A DNA stretch of 64,000 bases from Perca fluviatilis (GCF_010015445.1 NC_053114.1:20094224-20158223); one strand, 5' to 3'. Shown: positions 48,807 through 59,434, numbered from the stretch's first letter. The notes: a model not told the origin generated them from the letters alone. A program made the numbers and translations.

Positions 48807-49157
48807 GAGCCACGCCCAGTAACACGCGGGACAAAACGCCACACGCAGGGACGCCATCCCCGGGAAACAAAGCGCCGCAAACGGGACGCGATCCCCGCTC
48901 GCCCGGGTGAAAGTCCTGTGTTGTTTGACCCATCCACCACCCCGACCAACCTCCCTACGCGGATTTTCGGCTTTTTATATTACTCCCTACAATTTCGTGC
49001 TGTGGTAACGAAATATGCTTCCAATTAAATACATTAGTTCACATTTTCGTGTTGTCCACCACGTAAAAAACGACAAAAACGTCTCCGTGAACACGTATCA
49101 ATAGATTCAAATAATGTCACATTTACACAAACTTCCATGAGACCGGGCTGGAATGTA

Positions 49158-50530
49158 AGAGTCAGGTGATAATTACCTGTGGGCTTGTCACTATAAATGG
49201 CCTAGTCATGTAATCCAATTATTGATTATAGCCACTTTAAAAATTCTGCTTTGTAAATTCATATATTAATTACCCAAGGAGGTGTGCTTTGCATTGACAA
49301 ATGACACCACTGGTTTCCCCTCAGGGTGGAGCTGACAGATCAAGGAGCGATTAAGATGGAAAAATCTTGATGTCGCCATTCTGTGTTGCTGAGGATCATT
49401 GCTGGTGACAGGCAGGGTTGTTCCACTCCCACCCAGCTTGAAACAGTTGCCACAGGGTATATACACCTCATCAGTCTTCACCTGTCAAAATCAGTTTCAG
49501 CATCAAACTAGCTAAGATCAGGCATTGTGCTAAATGCTCCACTGCAAAGATGGAAAATTTGTCTTAGAATTGGAACGGTTTAGAATGATGTGAGAATCTC
49601 GGACGTTGTAGTTTGTGTAAAAAGATTTTAAAGATTAAATTTGGTGTGTTTTTGCCTATGAGCCCTAGCTGCACCAATACTCTCACATATCAGCAAGATA
49701 TTTGAAAAAGTTGACATCTAGATGCTATCTTTGTTATTTTGGTATATTTTTGTAAGTATATAAAAAGGCACTAATAAATGCATTCACTACCATTGTAGTA
49801 TTTGTTCTCCAACAAAACTACTTGTAAGAAAGCCCCAGGGTCCTGTTTGACACTCACGTTAGTCAAGCCACACCAAAGAGTCACTGACTCTATAAAACAC
49901 TCTCCTCTACAAGCTACTCTGATTTTGTACTAGTGTGTGTGTAATGGCTTGTTTGAAGCTCTAACGTGACGTCTAACTTCAGCATGGTTTAACAAGTGGA
50001 AGAGTGCAGCTGGAGAAGCTACTTATCTTAACTGACACCGAAAACACCCCCTTTTCACAATAGATGAATTTCAACATCACTTTCAATTAAACCACTTAAA
50101 CTATATTGAAATGGTTTTACTGGTGGGAAAAAATACAGGTTATTTATAGACCCCAGGGAAATAAAATAAACCTTGACTAAAGGTCAAAAGGTAAATTATG
50201 TTTGCAGCTTTTTTTTAGCACCACCCACAAAAGGTGGGTCCACACTAGCTGCTTATTGTTCATGTTGTCTTTAGAGTCCACAGTTTGACTTTCATATGAT
50301 TAGGAAAATAATGTCAGGAGACCTTTGGAATTCAAAAATAATCAAATTACTGGCTTAAGTACCATCTATACCCTAGCGCTAGCTGGCTTTGGTTGACAAG
50401 GTGCTAGCAAAACACTGAACAAGACATATTTAGGCGACCAAAATGTTCCAATTAAATTTGATGGAGTGAAAACACACAGTGAGAGGGTCAAAACTATTTC
50501 AAGGCTATTTTAATGTACACAGTGCTATGG
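49158..50530. other. Non-coding stretch
   Basis: No exon, RNA gene or terminal-repeat structure recognised. Confidence 0.45.
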
Positions 50531-50790
50531 TTAACATTATGCCTCTATCATGATTGACAGGTCACCGTGTAGCCACGCCCTAAAGCATGCCCTGCTTTAT
50601 CGACTTTTTATAAAAATATATATAATCATACATAATTTACAAAATTAACATCATGCATATTGAAGGAAACTTCAAACTAGCGATTGAGATCATAAACTCA
50701 TTATGAAAAGGTTTACTGAGGTAATAAATCTAGTGAGAAGTGGGGTAATTTCCCCATGAGTCTATTAAGAGGTAGTAGAGGCCATACCAC
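50531..50790. repeat. Dispersed fish repeat fragment
   Basis: Phrases ATTGACAGGTCACCGTGTAG, GCGATTGAGATCATAAACTC and GGTTTACTGAGGTAATAAAT are familiar from a high-copy fish MITE-like repeat. The ends are not resolved. Confidence 0.45.
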
Positions 50791-51681
50791 CTCAAAATCA
50801 ATGCTCCCGATGAAAACTTATAACTGCCATGTTATCTGTGATCTGTGTGTTTTTGTAGCAAAATTCAAAATTCTAATCTTGTTTTTGAGTTAAAACAAGT
50901 TAGCATGAAGGAGGGGAATAGTATTTTCTTTGACCCCATTTTCAGTTCAATGTATTTCACCCACCATCTCAGTAATAGTCAGTGAATTAATTGGTCTTTT
51001 AAATTCTATTTTACTCACAGCCTTGCTTTTACCACTCTTCTAATTGTGTGTTTCATGAATTCATGCATTGTTATATATAGGCCAACATAGTGGGAAAACA
51101 ATAATGTTCAAACAAAAAAAATCATCCCAGACGGCTACTAAGTACAACAGTACAACAATTAGATTTACCACATTTTGCATCTTAGAACATCCCTAAGCAG
51201 TTTCAATGTTTTTAGTACTGCTATGGGAGGATTAAATGCACTCCCGTTTTCTAATTCATGCTAAACTGACACTTTCCTTAAATATTTGATCTTCAGCTGA
51301 TTATCTTAACCTGGATTACAGTCAAGCAATGTTGTCTGAAAATGTAAATGTTTCCCAATGGGTACAGTAATTAAAAATTAATCATTGTGCGAGTGCTAAG
51401 TCACTGTAAACCAAGTTTCAGCTCCTAGTTTTTCATGACTATTTCATTGGAATGGGTCTTGTGAGATTTCTTCTCACTTTCTGTGGAATCTCTGAATACG
51501 TGTTTACTTATTTATTCCGATTATAATCGCTTTAAAAGCCCAAACAGAATAAAAATGCTCAGTGCCGGAAATAGGCCGGAACTCACCGGTATTGAGTACC
51601 GCCCCTTCAGATTTTTGTCCACATGAGTACCGTTACTTCTTACTGAGTAGCTCCACCTCCTGTAGTGAGTAGGTACGCAAC
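50791..51681. other. Non-coding stretch
   Basis: Nothing recognised up to 51560. GAGTACCG-type motifs (51590-51650) may belong to a further repeat adjoining 51682. Confidence 0.4.
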
Positions 51682-51770
51682 TAGGGTTGGGTACCGTTTA
51701 CATTTTTCCCGGTACCAAAATACTATACCCAACGGTACCTTTTTTCTGTACTTTTCCTTTGTATAACAAA
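51682..51770 (+). mobile_element. Terminus of a TAGGG-type hAT-like element
   Basis: TAGGGTTGGGTACCGTTTAC then CCCGGTACCAAAATACTATA and CCAACGGTACC is the left end of a fish hAT-like family. The matching right terminus is not found, possibly because a LINE tail (51925-52083) interrupts the copy or because it is truncated. Confidence 0.45.
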
Positions 51771-51924
51771 AAATGAATTTCAGTTTATTATATTATATAT
51801 ATTTAGTTAGAACATTTTGCTATTTATTTAAAATATTTTACACACCACACAAAATAAAACACCTCCCTCTCCCCCCCCAAACTCATCCCTACAACCTATT
51901 AAATCAAATAATTATTAATTTCTC

Positions 51925-52083
51925 ACACTGCACTGTAACCTTTATTCTTGTATTTGGATCTCATTATTTTTTAGCCTGTTTTTATTTTCTATCTCTTTTT
52001 AACTGCTCTTTACTGTTTTATGTAAAGCACTTTGAATTGCCTTGTTGCTGAAATGTGCTATTGAAATAAAGTTACCTTGCCTT
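51925..52083 (+). mobile_element. LINE 3' tail, copy 1
   Basis: Contains GTAAAGCACTTTGAATTGCC, TTGTTGCTGAAATGTGCTAT and AATAAAGTTACCTTGCCTTA. The same block recurs on the same strand at 59047-59190. It resembles the 3' UTR of a fish non-LTR retrotransposon ending in a CCTTG-type tail. The coding part is missing through 5' truncation. Confidence 0.72.
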
Positions 52084-53107
52084 ATAACCTTCAGCCTGTC
52101 AGTCAGTCAACAGGGCATAGAGAACACTGCTGTGCCTGCCTGTCTCAGAGGAAGTGTTAACCGCACCGTGACCTCTTTCACCTCGCCATTAATATTATAT
52201 TGCAGCAAATGCTGTCCGCGTGGAGTTTTGCAACTGCTTTACCGGCATTGCCGTCACTCACTGTGACTTTAACAAGCAGAGTCTACGTAGTTTCGCTCCG
52301 TCTGCACCGCAGCTAAAATTTGGCATGCCCTCCATCTGGACGTGAATGCGTGGGGACAGCTTTTGTCGCTACAGCATTACGACTGCGGTCAGAATGCACA
52401 GGGTAGACACGTTTCTTCGTCTCCAGGGCCGAATATGTACTCACTCCAAAGCTTATTCCAATCATTAGCTGGGAAACAAGACACAAAACGGCAAACTTTG
52501 CTGTTCATACACACATCTTAAACTGTCCTCTGCTCCGACTGCTCGCTCTCTTCCGCTCACATTGCACTCACCGGCTCCCTCCCCCCTAAAAAAATAGGAT
52601 TAGAGTTGAACATCAGAACCACTGTTCCCTCTAAAATGAGGATTTATTAGGCACCGTAAATACCATGTGCCCCCTTAACGCCTCACCCAACACACACAAA
52701 CCCATTTTCTTTCAGAACATCCTGAACTCTTTGAGGGAAGATTTCGACAAAGTATTGGAAACCTTTCAAGGGATCTGAGTCCATGATGACTTCATAGCTT
52801 TTTGGCGGCACTTTCACAGGCAGAGACAGATGGTGGAGATTTACAAGATGATTCAACAATTGCGGAAAAGCCAGATGGGTAAAGAGGGGGCACTGTTCTA
52901 TTAATAAAAGTGGATTAGAGAAAGTGCAAAAATATCAAACTATCCCAAAACAAATTTTTACAAGAGGCTTGTTAGAAATGACACAAATCAATTGAGAAAT
53001 ATCACTACAAACAATGGTCATTTCCTCTTCAGCAACCATTTTAAATAAGCCATTGGGTTAAAGGCTTTGTAATACTTCTTGGTAAAGATGGCTATCATCT
53101 ACAAACT
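52084..53107. other. Non-coding stretch
   Basis: GC content rises at 52130-52320. This may be the continuation of the hAT-like copy begun at 51682. No coding evidence. Confidence 0.35.
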
Positions 53108-53655
53108 ATGATTACTAGGGGTGTCACGATTCTCCAAATCCTCGATTCGATTACATTTTCGATCCTAAGGTCACGGTTCGATTCTCGATTTAAAATAAAA
53201 AAATGTTAAAGCACAGGCTGCTATGCCATTTTTAGACTACACTTTTATGCAATATAATATCTGACCTTTGTTCGCAATGTACCACACTACATTGTCAAAT
53301 TTAAAACATTTATTAACAACATAATGTAACAAAAACGTATATCTATAACCTGCCATCTAGTTTCTCTTTTGTAACTGCAGTCTTCTTCACAGAAGAGGAC
53401 ATTAAAGTTCACAACAAAACAAACAAAAAACAATTAAACAGCCATGTCCATAGTGTTCTCTGAACAATTAAGTGTCTTAACAAACTATTTCCGAACAGTT
53501 GAACATATACCACACAGATTAACTGTCATGTTAGTCGTGCTGCCAGTGGAAGAATATGGTACACGCACGTAGCGGAGCTTGCAAACTGTGGCTTTTTTGT
53601 CGACAACGCAAACGTTGTCAACAGTGTTGGGAAAATTCACTTTCTACATGAACTA

Positions 53656-54861
53656 CACTCACCTTAAAGATTATTAGGAACACCTGTAAGATTTCTCGTT
53701 AATGCGATTATCTAATCAACCAATCACATTGCAGCTGCTTCAATGCATTTAGGGGTGTGGTCCAGGTCTAGACAATCTCCTGAAGTCCAAACTGAATGTC
53801 AGAATGGGAACAAAAGGTGATCTAAGCAACTTTGAGCGTGGCATGGTTGTTGGTGCCAGACGGGCTGGTTTGAGTATTTCCCAATCTGCTCACGCACAAC
53901 CATTTCTAGGGTTTACAAAGAATGGTCTGAAAAAGTAAAAACATCCAGGATGCTGCAGTCCTGGGGGGCCAAAATGCCTTCTTGATGCTAGAGGTCAGAG
54001 GAGAATGGGCCGACTGATTCCAGCTGATAGAAGATCAACTTTGACTCAAATAACCACTCGTTACAACCGAGGTATGCAGCAAAGCATTTGTGAAGCCACA
54101 ACACGAACAACCTTGAGGCGGATGGGCTACACCAGCAGAAGACCCCACCGGGTACCACTCATCTCCACTAAAAATAGGAAAATGAGGCTACAATTTGCAC
54201 GAGCTCACCAAAATTGGACAGTTGAAGACTGTAAAAATGTTGTCTGGTCTGATGAGTCTCGATTTCTGTTGAGACATTCAGATAGTAGACTCAGAATTTG
54301 GCGTAAACAGAATGAGAACATGGATCCGTCATGCCTTGTTACCACTGGGCAGGCTGCTGGTGGTGGTGTAATGGTGTGGGGGATGTTTTCTTGGCACACT
54401 TTAGGCCCCTTAGTACCAATTGGGCATCGTTTAAATGCCACAGCCTACCTGAGCATTGTTTCTGACCCTGTCCATCCCTTTATGACCACCATGTACCCAT
54501 CCTCTGATGGCTACTTCCAGCAGGATAATGCACCATGTCACAAAGCTCGAATCATTTCAAATTGGTTTCTTGAACGTGACAATGAGTTCACTGTACTAAA
54601 ATGGCCCCCACAGTCACCAGATTTCAACCCAATAAAACATCTTTGGGATGTAGTGGAACGGGAGCTTCGTGCCCTGGATGTGCATCCCACAAATCTCCAT
54701 CAACTGCAAGATGCTATCCTCTCAATATGGGCCAACATTTCTAAAGAATGCTTCCAGCACCTTGTCGAATCAATGCCACGAAGAATTAAGGCAGTTCTGA
54801 AGGAAAAAGGGGGTCAAACACGGCATTAGTAGGGTGTTCCTAATAATCCTTTAGGTGAGTG
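53656..54861 (+). mobile_element. Tc1-like transposon (DD36E spacing), innermost of the nest
   Basis: The left end CACTCACCTTAAAGATTATT and right end (reverse-complemented) CACTCACCTAAAGGATTATT give inverted termini of about 28 bp. TA lies on both sides (53654-53655, 54862-54863), as Tc1/mariner requires. At 1206 bp it is the usual size for a compact Tc1 element with short termini. It carries one transposase relic on the plus strand. The spacing of the catalytic residues fits the DD36E group described as Incomer. That label is an inference from spacing and size. Confidence 0.93.
53804..54829 (+). pseudogene. Tc1-like transposase, catalytic Glu replaced by Lys, N-terminus broken
   Basis: The likely original start is the ATG at 53804 (MGTKGDLSNFERGMVVGARR, then AGLSISQS). 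The frame then loses a short segment of the helix-turn-helix near 53889 and stops after a few codons. The continuation TTISRVYKEWSEKVKTS is in another frame. A second shift near 53970-53985 restores the original frame. From 54005 a 274-codon frame is open (MGRLIPADRRSTLTQITTRY). It holds VVWSDESRF (first Asp, residue 83), FQQDNAPCHKA (second Asp, 174) and NPIKHLWD, where residue 211, 36 residues after Asp174, should be Glu. The codon at 54635-54637 is AAA, one G-to-A step from GAA. Loss of this metal ligand should abolish cleavage. The C-terminus (LKEKGGQTRH) looks complete. Confidence 0.93.
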
Positions 54862-56136
54862 TAGTTCAAAGTTCAGTTCACAAATTTTAAAATGAACTAG
54901 TTCAGTTCAGTTCATACTTCAAAATTTGAACTGGTTCATGTTTTTTTTTTTTTCATATGTTGCTATTATTTTTAAAAATTATTGCCACAGCCCATATAGA
55001 ACCACAGACAGCAATTATTTTATCAGTTTTAACACTGAAACTATGTGTCAGATTTCATCTTCATAATCAGTTCAATGTGCCATTTCAGGTTTGCTGTGAC
55101 TGAAGTGCGGATTTTCTTTTTGAAAGCCGGCGGGCAAAGTTTACAAAGAATTTTTCGCATCCTCACCGATCGTTTAAATTATCATATAACGCCTCCTTGC
55201 TGCCTCGTCGCCTCTCCATGTTGCTTTTTGGTTTGATGATGCATGCGGTGGTGCAACACTGGTGGCTGGTGTTGCCAGATTGGGTGTTTTTTCCGCTACA
55301 TATTAAGGCCTGTTTATGGTGTACTTTAGCCGGGTTTTCGCCTGGAAGGCTCTAGAGAAATCAGGCACCCTATTGAACGAAGTTAAACTGAGAGAGTGTG
55401 CTGTTCACAGACACCAGAATAAACGAGTTCACAGTAACGTTCATCAGGCAGTAATACAGTACTTTCAGTTCACGTTCGCCCAAAATATGAACGAGTTCAT
55501 GAACTATCGTTCAGTGAACGAGTTCATGAACTATCGTTCAATGAACGCGTTCAGGCACAACACTGGTTGTCAACATAACTCACTGGAAATCCAAAATACT
55601 TCCACACTGGCGACTTCAGTGAAATAAGAGGGGGTTCAAGTTCTGTCGACAGGTCTCTGCAGTTGTCATGCTATCTTTTGATTGGCTGTAGCTAAATTAG
55701 AGAAGGGTGACTGACTCGCAGCACTTCAACACGCGTGTTGACAAACTGACCAAAGAGCCGGTTAATTAACCTGAGTAGTTTCACTGAACCGGGAGAATGA
55801 ACCAACTCACTCCTGTTTTTTTACCTCATTCATGCCGGCCGGCAGCGCTTCGCTCAAACTGAGTACGATCGGTGTATGCTCCGTTGTGTGTAACTGGTCT
55901 TCTTCTGCTACTGTGTGTGTAGTAATCTAGCTCATTAGCGCCCCCAGTGGAGTGGTGGTAGAATCAATCAGGAAATGGACTACCTCGAGCAGGCTACACG
56001 TGTATGTTTTTTTCTATTTTTTTTTTCCGTTTGGCAAGCTGACCGGATGTGACATGGGGGCGTGGCAGCATCGACAATTTCATTTTTGCATTCAAAATTT
56101 GAGATTGTCACTTAATTCCGGACCGAGACACCCTTA

Positions 56137-56469
56137 ATGACAACGATCCCAACTACGCAGACAAGCAAGACCATCTCTGCACCCAACTGTGAGAGTCAGA
56201 GTGGGCAGAGAGGCAAGCGTGAAGGAATTGAGCACCGAATGCAACTTCTCTGCTGGGCATCCTGCGAGCTAGTGTCCAGGCATCGGACAGCAAGCTGGTT
56301 GTCCTACGTGGCTGCGTCGGATTCCAGCGGGATGTCGGGAGCTGCGGTTTCCTTTTGCCGAAACTTGGCTGGACCTAGTAATGCCAGTGCCATTCAACCG
56401 GGGGACTCTTTTTCTGTGTCCCGATCTGACAGCCACATTCCGCTTTATGACGAATCATCCACAAGCTGA
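56137..56469 (+). other. Unassigned 110-codon open frame right after the nest
   Basis: A frame with Ser-rich composition (e.g. SDSSGMSGAAVSFCRNLAGP) and locally higher GC. No domain recognised. It begins inside the outer hAT target duplication, so it is not a native start context. Could be an old repeat, a decayed exon or chance. Confidence 0.15.
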
Positions 56470-57285
56470 AGGAGCTGATGGGATAACATTTCAATACCTC
56501 ATACGATTTTGTTACAAACAAGTATTGATTGATTAATTAATTAATTTGTATGTGAGAGGTTAATTAATACTTGTAAGGCTGTTCATGTTTATTAGTTTGG
56601 TACATCCTACGGTTAAATGGGCTATACTCAAAATACTGAAAATAAATCTGTCTGGCTTGGGATTGCCTCCACAACAGCTTTCCTCAGAGTTTGATTGACA
56701 TTCAGAGTCTGGGCCAGGAATGGCTGCACACAGCTCTCGCCCCTGATGTGACAAGCAAACATGGAGCTGGCTAAGCCATAATGGCAGCCAGATAACAACG
56801 ACAATAGTGCTTCCACTGGCTGGCTAAATTCTGCCGCTCAGCACTTCACACTACCCAGGTCGGGCTTCCGTGGGAGATTGGTGCTCATACGGAGCTCATA
56901 CCGATGATCAGCGCATCATGAAGGGAGAGTGTGTGTATAGGGAATGGAGAGTGCTACAGTGCAAACAGAGCATTAGTTAGCTCCATGGTTAGCTCACACT
57001 GGGTGGACCTGGCTTCTGCGGCAGAGTGGTGCTTATTAGGAGTATAGTTAACCATCCCGACCGGGACGTCGGCGTTATCAGCGGCTAAACTCTGTATGAA
57101 CCCTGATCTCCCACAGAAGCCAGGCCAGGTTAGCGTGCAGTGCAGAGCTGTGGCAAGTTTGACGCCAATGGGAGGGACTCGCATGCAGACATGCACACAT
57201 GAAGACCAGTCAGGCTAACAAAGTCAAGAACAGGGAAGGTCAGATTACAACACACACAGAGGAAGAGACTTCATTCTCTGTTCAG
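56470..57285. other. Non-coding stretch, probably repeat-derived
   Basis: An 11-bp inverted pair CCTGGCTTCTG / CAGAAGCCAGG (57008-57018 and 57114-57124) and locally GC-rich sequence suggest an old repeat. Family not recognised. Confidence 0.35.
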
Positions 57286-57721
57286 GGCGACATTACAATA
57301 TCTTTACATAGCAAATATTTGTTTACTGCTATATTGATGTTTTGAATGTCAAATACAGACCCTTTAACTGTTAGCAGGACATCATTTGTCAATGCCTTCC
57401 AAAAATGGTACAAATCACTCTTAAAAAATAAATCTGTTCTACAATGGGACAATGCTTTAGTTAAGATTTGTTTAGGTTTGACTTGGTTAGGTTTAGGGAA
57501 AGATCATAGTTTGAGCTACAATAAGTACTCAGTTAAATTGGGATCGTTGTCGTCATGGTTACACTAATAAACGCATGGTTAAGGTTAGGGAAAAATCGTG
57601 TTCAATGTTAACTGTGGGTGACCAAACTGTTCACCCCGACCTCCTTCATACATGGACTTTGTCGCTCTATAACGTCACCTTACTTCGTCTTTTGCTCCTG
57701 TTAAAATTGCTTTGGCCACTA
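57286..57721. repeat. Dispersed fish repeat rich in GGTTAGG
   Basis: TTGACTTGGTTAGGTTTAGG then GAAAGATCATAG and GGTTAAGGTTAGGGAAAAAT are characteristic of an abundant fish intergenic repeat. The borders are estimates. Confidence 0.45.
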
Positions 57722-57730
57722 CAGGCCTTT

Positions 57731-57926
57731 TTTTTTTTTTTTTTTTTCATTTTTGGGGGGGATGGGCATTTTAGTCCTTTATTTTAATAGGACAGCTGCA
57801 GACATGAAAAGGGAGAGAGAGGGGAATGACATGCAGCAAAGGGCCCCAGGTCAGAGTCCAACCCGCGGCCGCCGCCTCAGGAGTGAACCTCTATATATGG
57901 GCGTGCGCTTTACCAGGTGAGCTGCC
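57731..57926 (-). mobile_element. tRNA-derived SINE with 9-bp target duplication, minus strand
   Basis: Read on the minus strand, the head GGCAGCTCACCTGGTAAAGC is an A-box-like tRNA start, and CGGGTTGGACTCTGACCTGG supplies a degenerate B box. The body (GACATGAAAAGGGAGAGAGA on the plus strand) matches a SINE family I recognise as common in percomorphs. The 3' end is an A-rich tail, seen as poly-T from 57731 on the plus strand. CAGGCCTTT occurs on both sides (57722-57730 and 57927-57935), as expected of LINE-mediated integration. Confidence 0.88.
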
Positions 57927-57935
57927 CAGGCCTTT

Positions 57936-58191
57936 GTGACTTGAACATGAACATGTGTTGTTTTGGGGTACTTGCTGAATTGAGTGATGCGGTCGCTTGT
58001 CTTGGGAGGACAGTCTCTACAATACTGTTCTCACCAGAAAACCAACTGCATAAGATGTTTGTTGCAATTTTTTGACTTAGGAACGAGGCTGTGATGGATG
58101 GTTTGGACAACAAAGTGGGGAAGATTTGATTCATGTCCCATCTACTACCATGCAACCAGATAGAAAAACAAAATGTTCCCTGATACTAAAG
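57936..58191. other. Short non-coding spacer
   Basis: No feature recognised between the SINE and the next hAT insertion. Confidence 0.4.
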
Positions 58192-58199
58192 GCCCTGAC

Positions 58200-59426
58200 T
58201 AGGCATCCAGCGATTAACCGATTTCACAATTAACCACACTTAAGCTCCGTTACACCGAGTGTTAACTGACTGCACGCTATGTGTAGCAGTGTGTGCACTT
58301 CTTATTAAACCTCCTTAACATAAACGTTGCGTGCGCACACACATGAAATCAGTGAGCGAGCTGACGATAGTGCTACGTTCGTACGAGTCAAAACTCTGCA
58401 ACAGCTCAATCATGTCACTGACGTTACCACTTAACGTTACTTACTTACTCCTCTTCATCCCCTATGGGACATAAGGCTGCAAAGAAATTTTCTCCATTGC
58501 ACTTCATCCTTGGCAACATGCTGCACATCTCCCTGTGACAGATGCATCTTGGCTAGCAGCTCCTCCAACTATTAAACACACCAGCTAGCAGGGCCGTTTT
58601 CTAACCCAAAAAGGGCCAACTTCTTCTTAAGAAGGACAGCACTGTCTTGTTTTGTGGTGTGACTGATTCACCTCTAGTCTCTATTTAGAGACAGACTGCA
58701 GAAGAAATAAAATAGTAAATAGTCTGTGACACCCTAAGCGAGTTCTTGACTATTAAGAGATTTTTGTCTGCAGGGCTGTACCGGATTTTTTACAGAGAAA
58801 GAAATAACCTAGCCTTTTGGTGACGATCACATTGAAAAAGAAAATAGTATTAAAGTTTCTGTCAATCATGGGTCCATGTGAAGCATCAGGACCCATTGTT
58901 GGTGAGATGAACCAGAAATATTGACCGAACTGCTTGAGATGTCTGACATATTGGTCCTTTCTTTAATTAACCTATTTTATCTGCTTTTGTACCCAACTGT
59001 TTTAACTGCTCTTTATTCGCGTATCTATCAGTTCTTTAAATTCTTATACTGCACTGTAAAATTTATTCTTGTCTTTTAAATTGTTTTAAATTGTTTTCTA
59101 ACTGATCTTTCATGTTTTATGTAAAGCACTTTGAATTGCCCTGTTGCTGAAATGTGCTGTATAAATAAAGCTGCCTTGCCTTGCCTCTAATCTTTTCAGA
59201 TTAATTTAAATAAAAAGGTTGATGATTGATAATATAATCATTTTCAAAACATTCAAAACTGTTACTGTATTATTTTTGTTTAAAAGGCAGCAATAAATAA
59301 CACATTAAAATCTAGAGTGTTCATGTGATTTCGTATTAGTAGTGAAATTAGTTAATGCATAATAACCATGATAATCATGAAACCGTGATTATTCTTCAGA
59401 CTATAATCATAATTGTTGCATCCCTA
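58200..59426. mobile_element. hAT-type element with perfect 8-bp duplication
   Basis: The left end TAGGCATCCAGCGATTAACC and right end GTTGCATCCCTA (reverse complement TAGGGATGCAAC) are inverted TAG-type termini. GCCCTGAC flanks both sides (58192-58199 and 59427-59434), a perfect 8-bp duplication. ATAATCATGAAACCGTGATTAT-like sequence marks the right subterminal region. The element contains a LINE tail (59047-59190) inserted within it and has no transposase frame. Confidence 0.88.
59047..59190 (+). mobile_element. LINE 3' tail, copy 2, inside the hAT element
   Basis: GTAAAGCACTTTGAATTGCC, CTGTTGCTGAAATGTGCTGT and AATAAAGCTGCCTTGCCTTG match copy 1 at 51925-52083, with CCTTG repeats at the very end. 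Confidence 0.75.
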
Positions 59427-59434
59427 GCCCTGAC

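Larger units (their letters stand above)
48364..49150. mobile_element. GC-rich DNA element with long inverted ends
   Basis: The left end CAACCCGGTCTCACGGCAGT and right end (reverse-complemented) CAGCCCGGTCTCATGGAAGT begin inverted arms of roughly 100 bp. Further shared blocks are TCTATTGATACGTGTTCACG, GAGACGTTTT and TTTTTTACGTG. Both sides carry GAATGTA (48357-48363 and 49151-49157), a 7-bp duplication. The 787-bp element has an AT-rich rim and a very GC- and CpG-rich core (48500-48910) with tandem copies. There is no transposase. The superfamily is unclear: 7 bp is between the usual hAT (8) and other classes, and one duplication base may have mutated. Confidence 0.78.
53622..55565. mobile_element. 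Middle hAT element with perfect 8-bp duplication
   Basis: The left end CAGTGTTGGGAAAATTCAC and right end CACAACACTG form short CAGTGTTG termini. GTTGTCAA flanks both sides (53614-53621 and 55566-55573), a perfect 8-bp target duplication. Subterminal regions are rich in GAACTAGTTCAGTTC / GAACGAGTTCATGAACTATC motifs (54864-54940, 55480-55555). It contains the Tc1 copy at 53656-54861. Without it the element is about 740 bp and non-coding. Confidence 0.9.
53116..56136. mobile_element. Outer hAT-like element of a three-level nest
   Basis: The left end TAGGGGTGTCACGATTCTCC carries repeated TCGATTC motifs. The right end CCGAGACACCCTTA (reverse complement TAAGGGTGTCTCGG) forms the inverted partner. 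Flanks ATGATTAC (53108-53115) and ATGACAAC (56137-56144) agree at 6 of 8 bases, consistent with a decayed hAT duplication. The span of 3021 bp includes the inner insertion at 53622-55565. The element itself is about 1.07 kb and lacks a transposase. Confidence 0.72.

Noticed and set aside
48295..48933. Long overlapping frames in the GC-rich core
   Set aside because: Open in several frames on both strands because stop codons are rare in GC-rich tandem DNA. Contained in a non-coding element.
54205..54441. Minus-strand 78-codon frame
   Set aside because: Antisense shadow of the second Tc1 transposase.
57008..57124. Inverted pair CCTGGCTTCTG as transposon termini
   Set aside because: The spacing is only about 95 bp between arms, with no flanking duplication. 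More likely chance or an old repeat interior.
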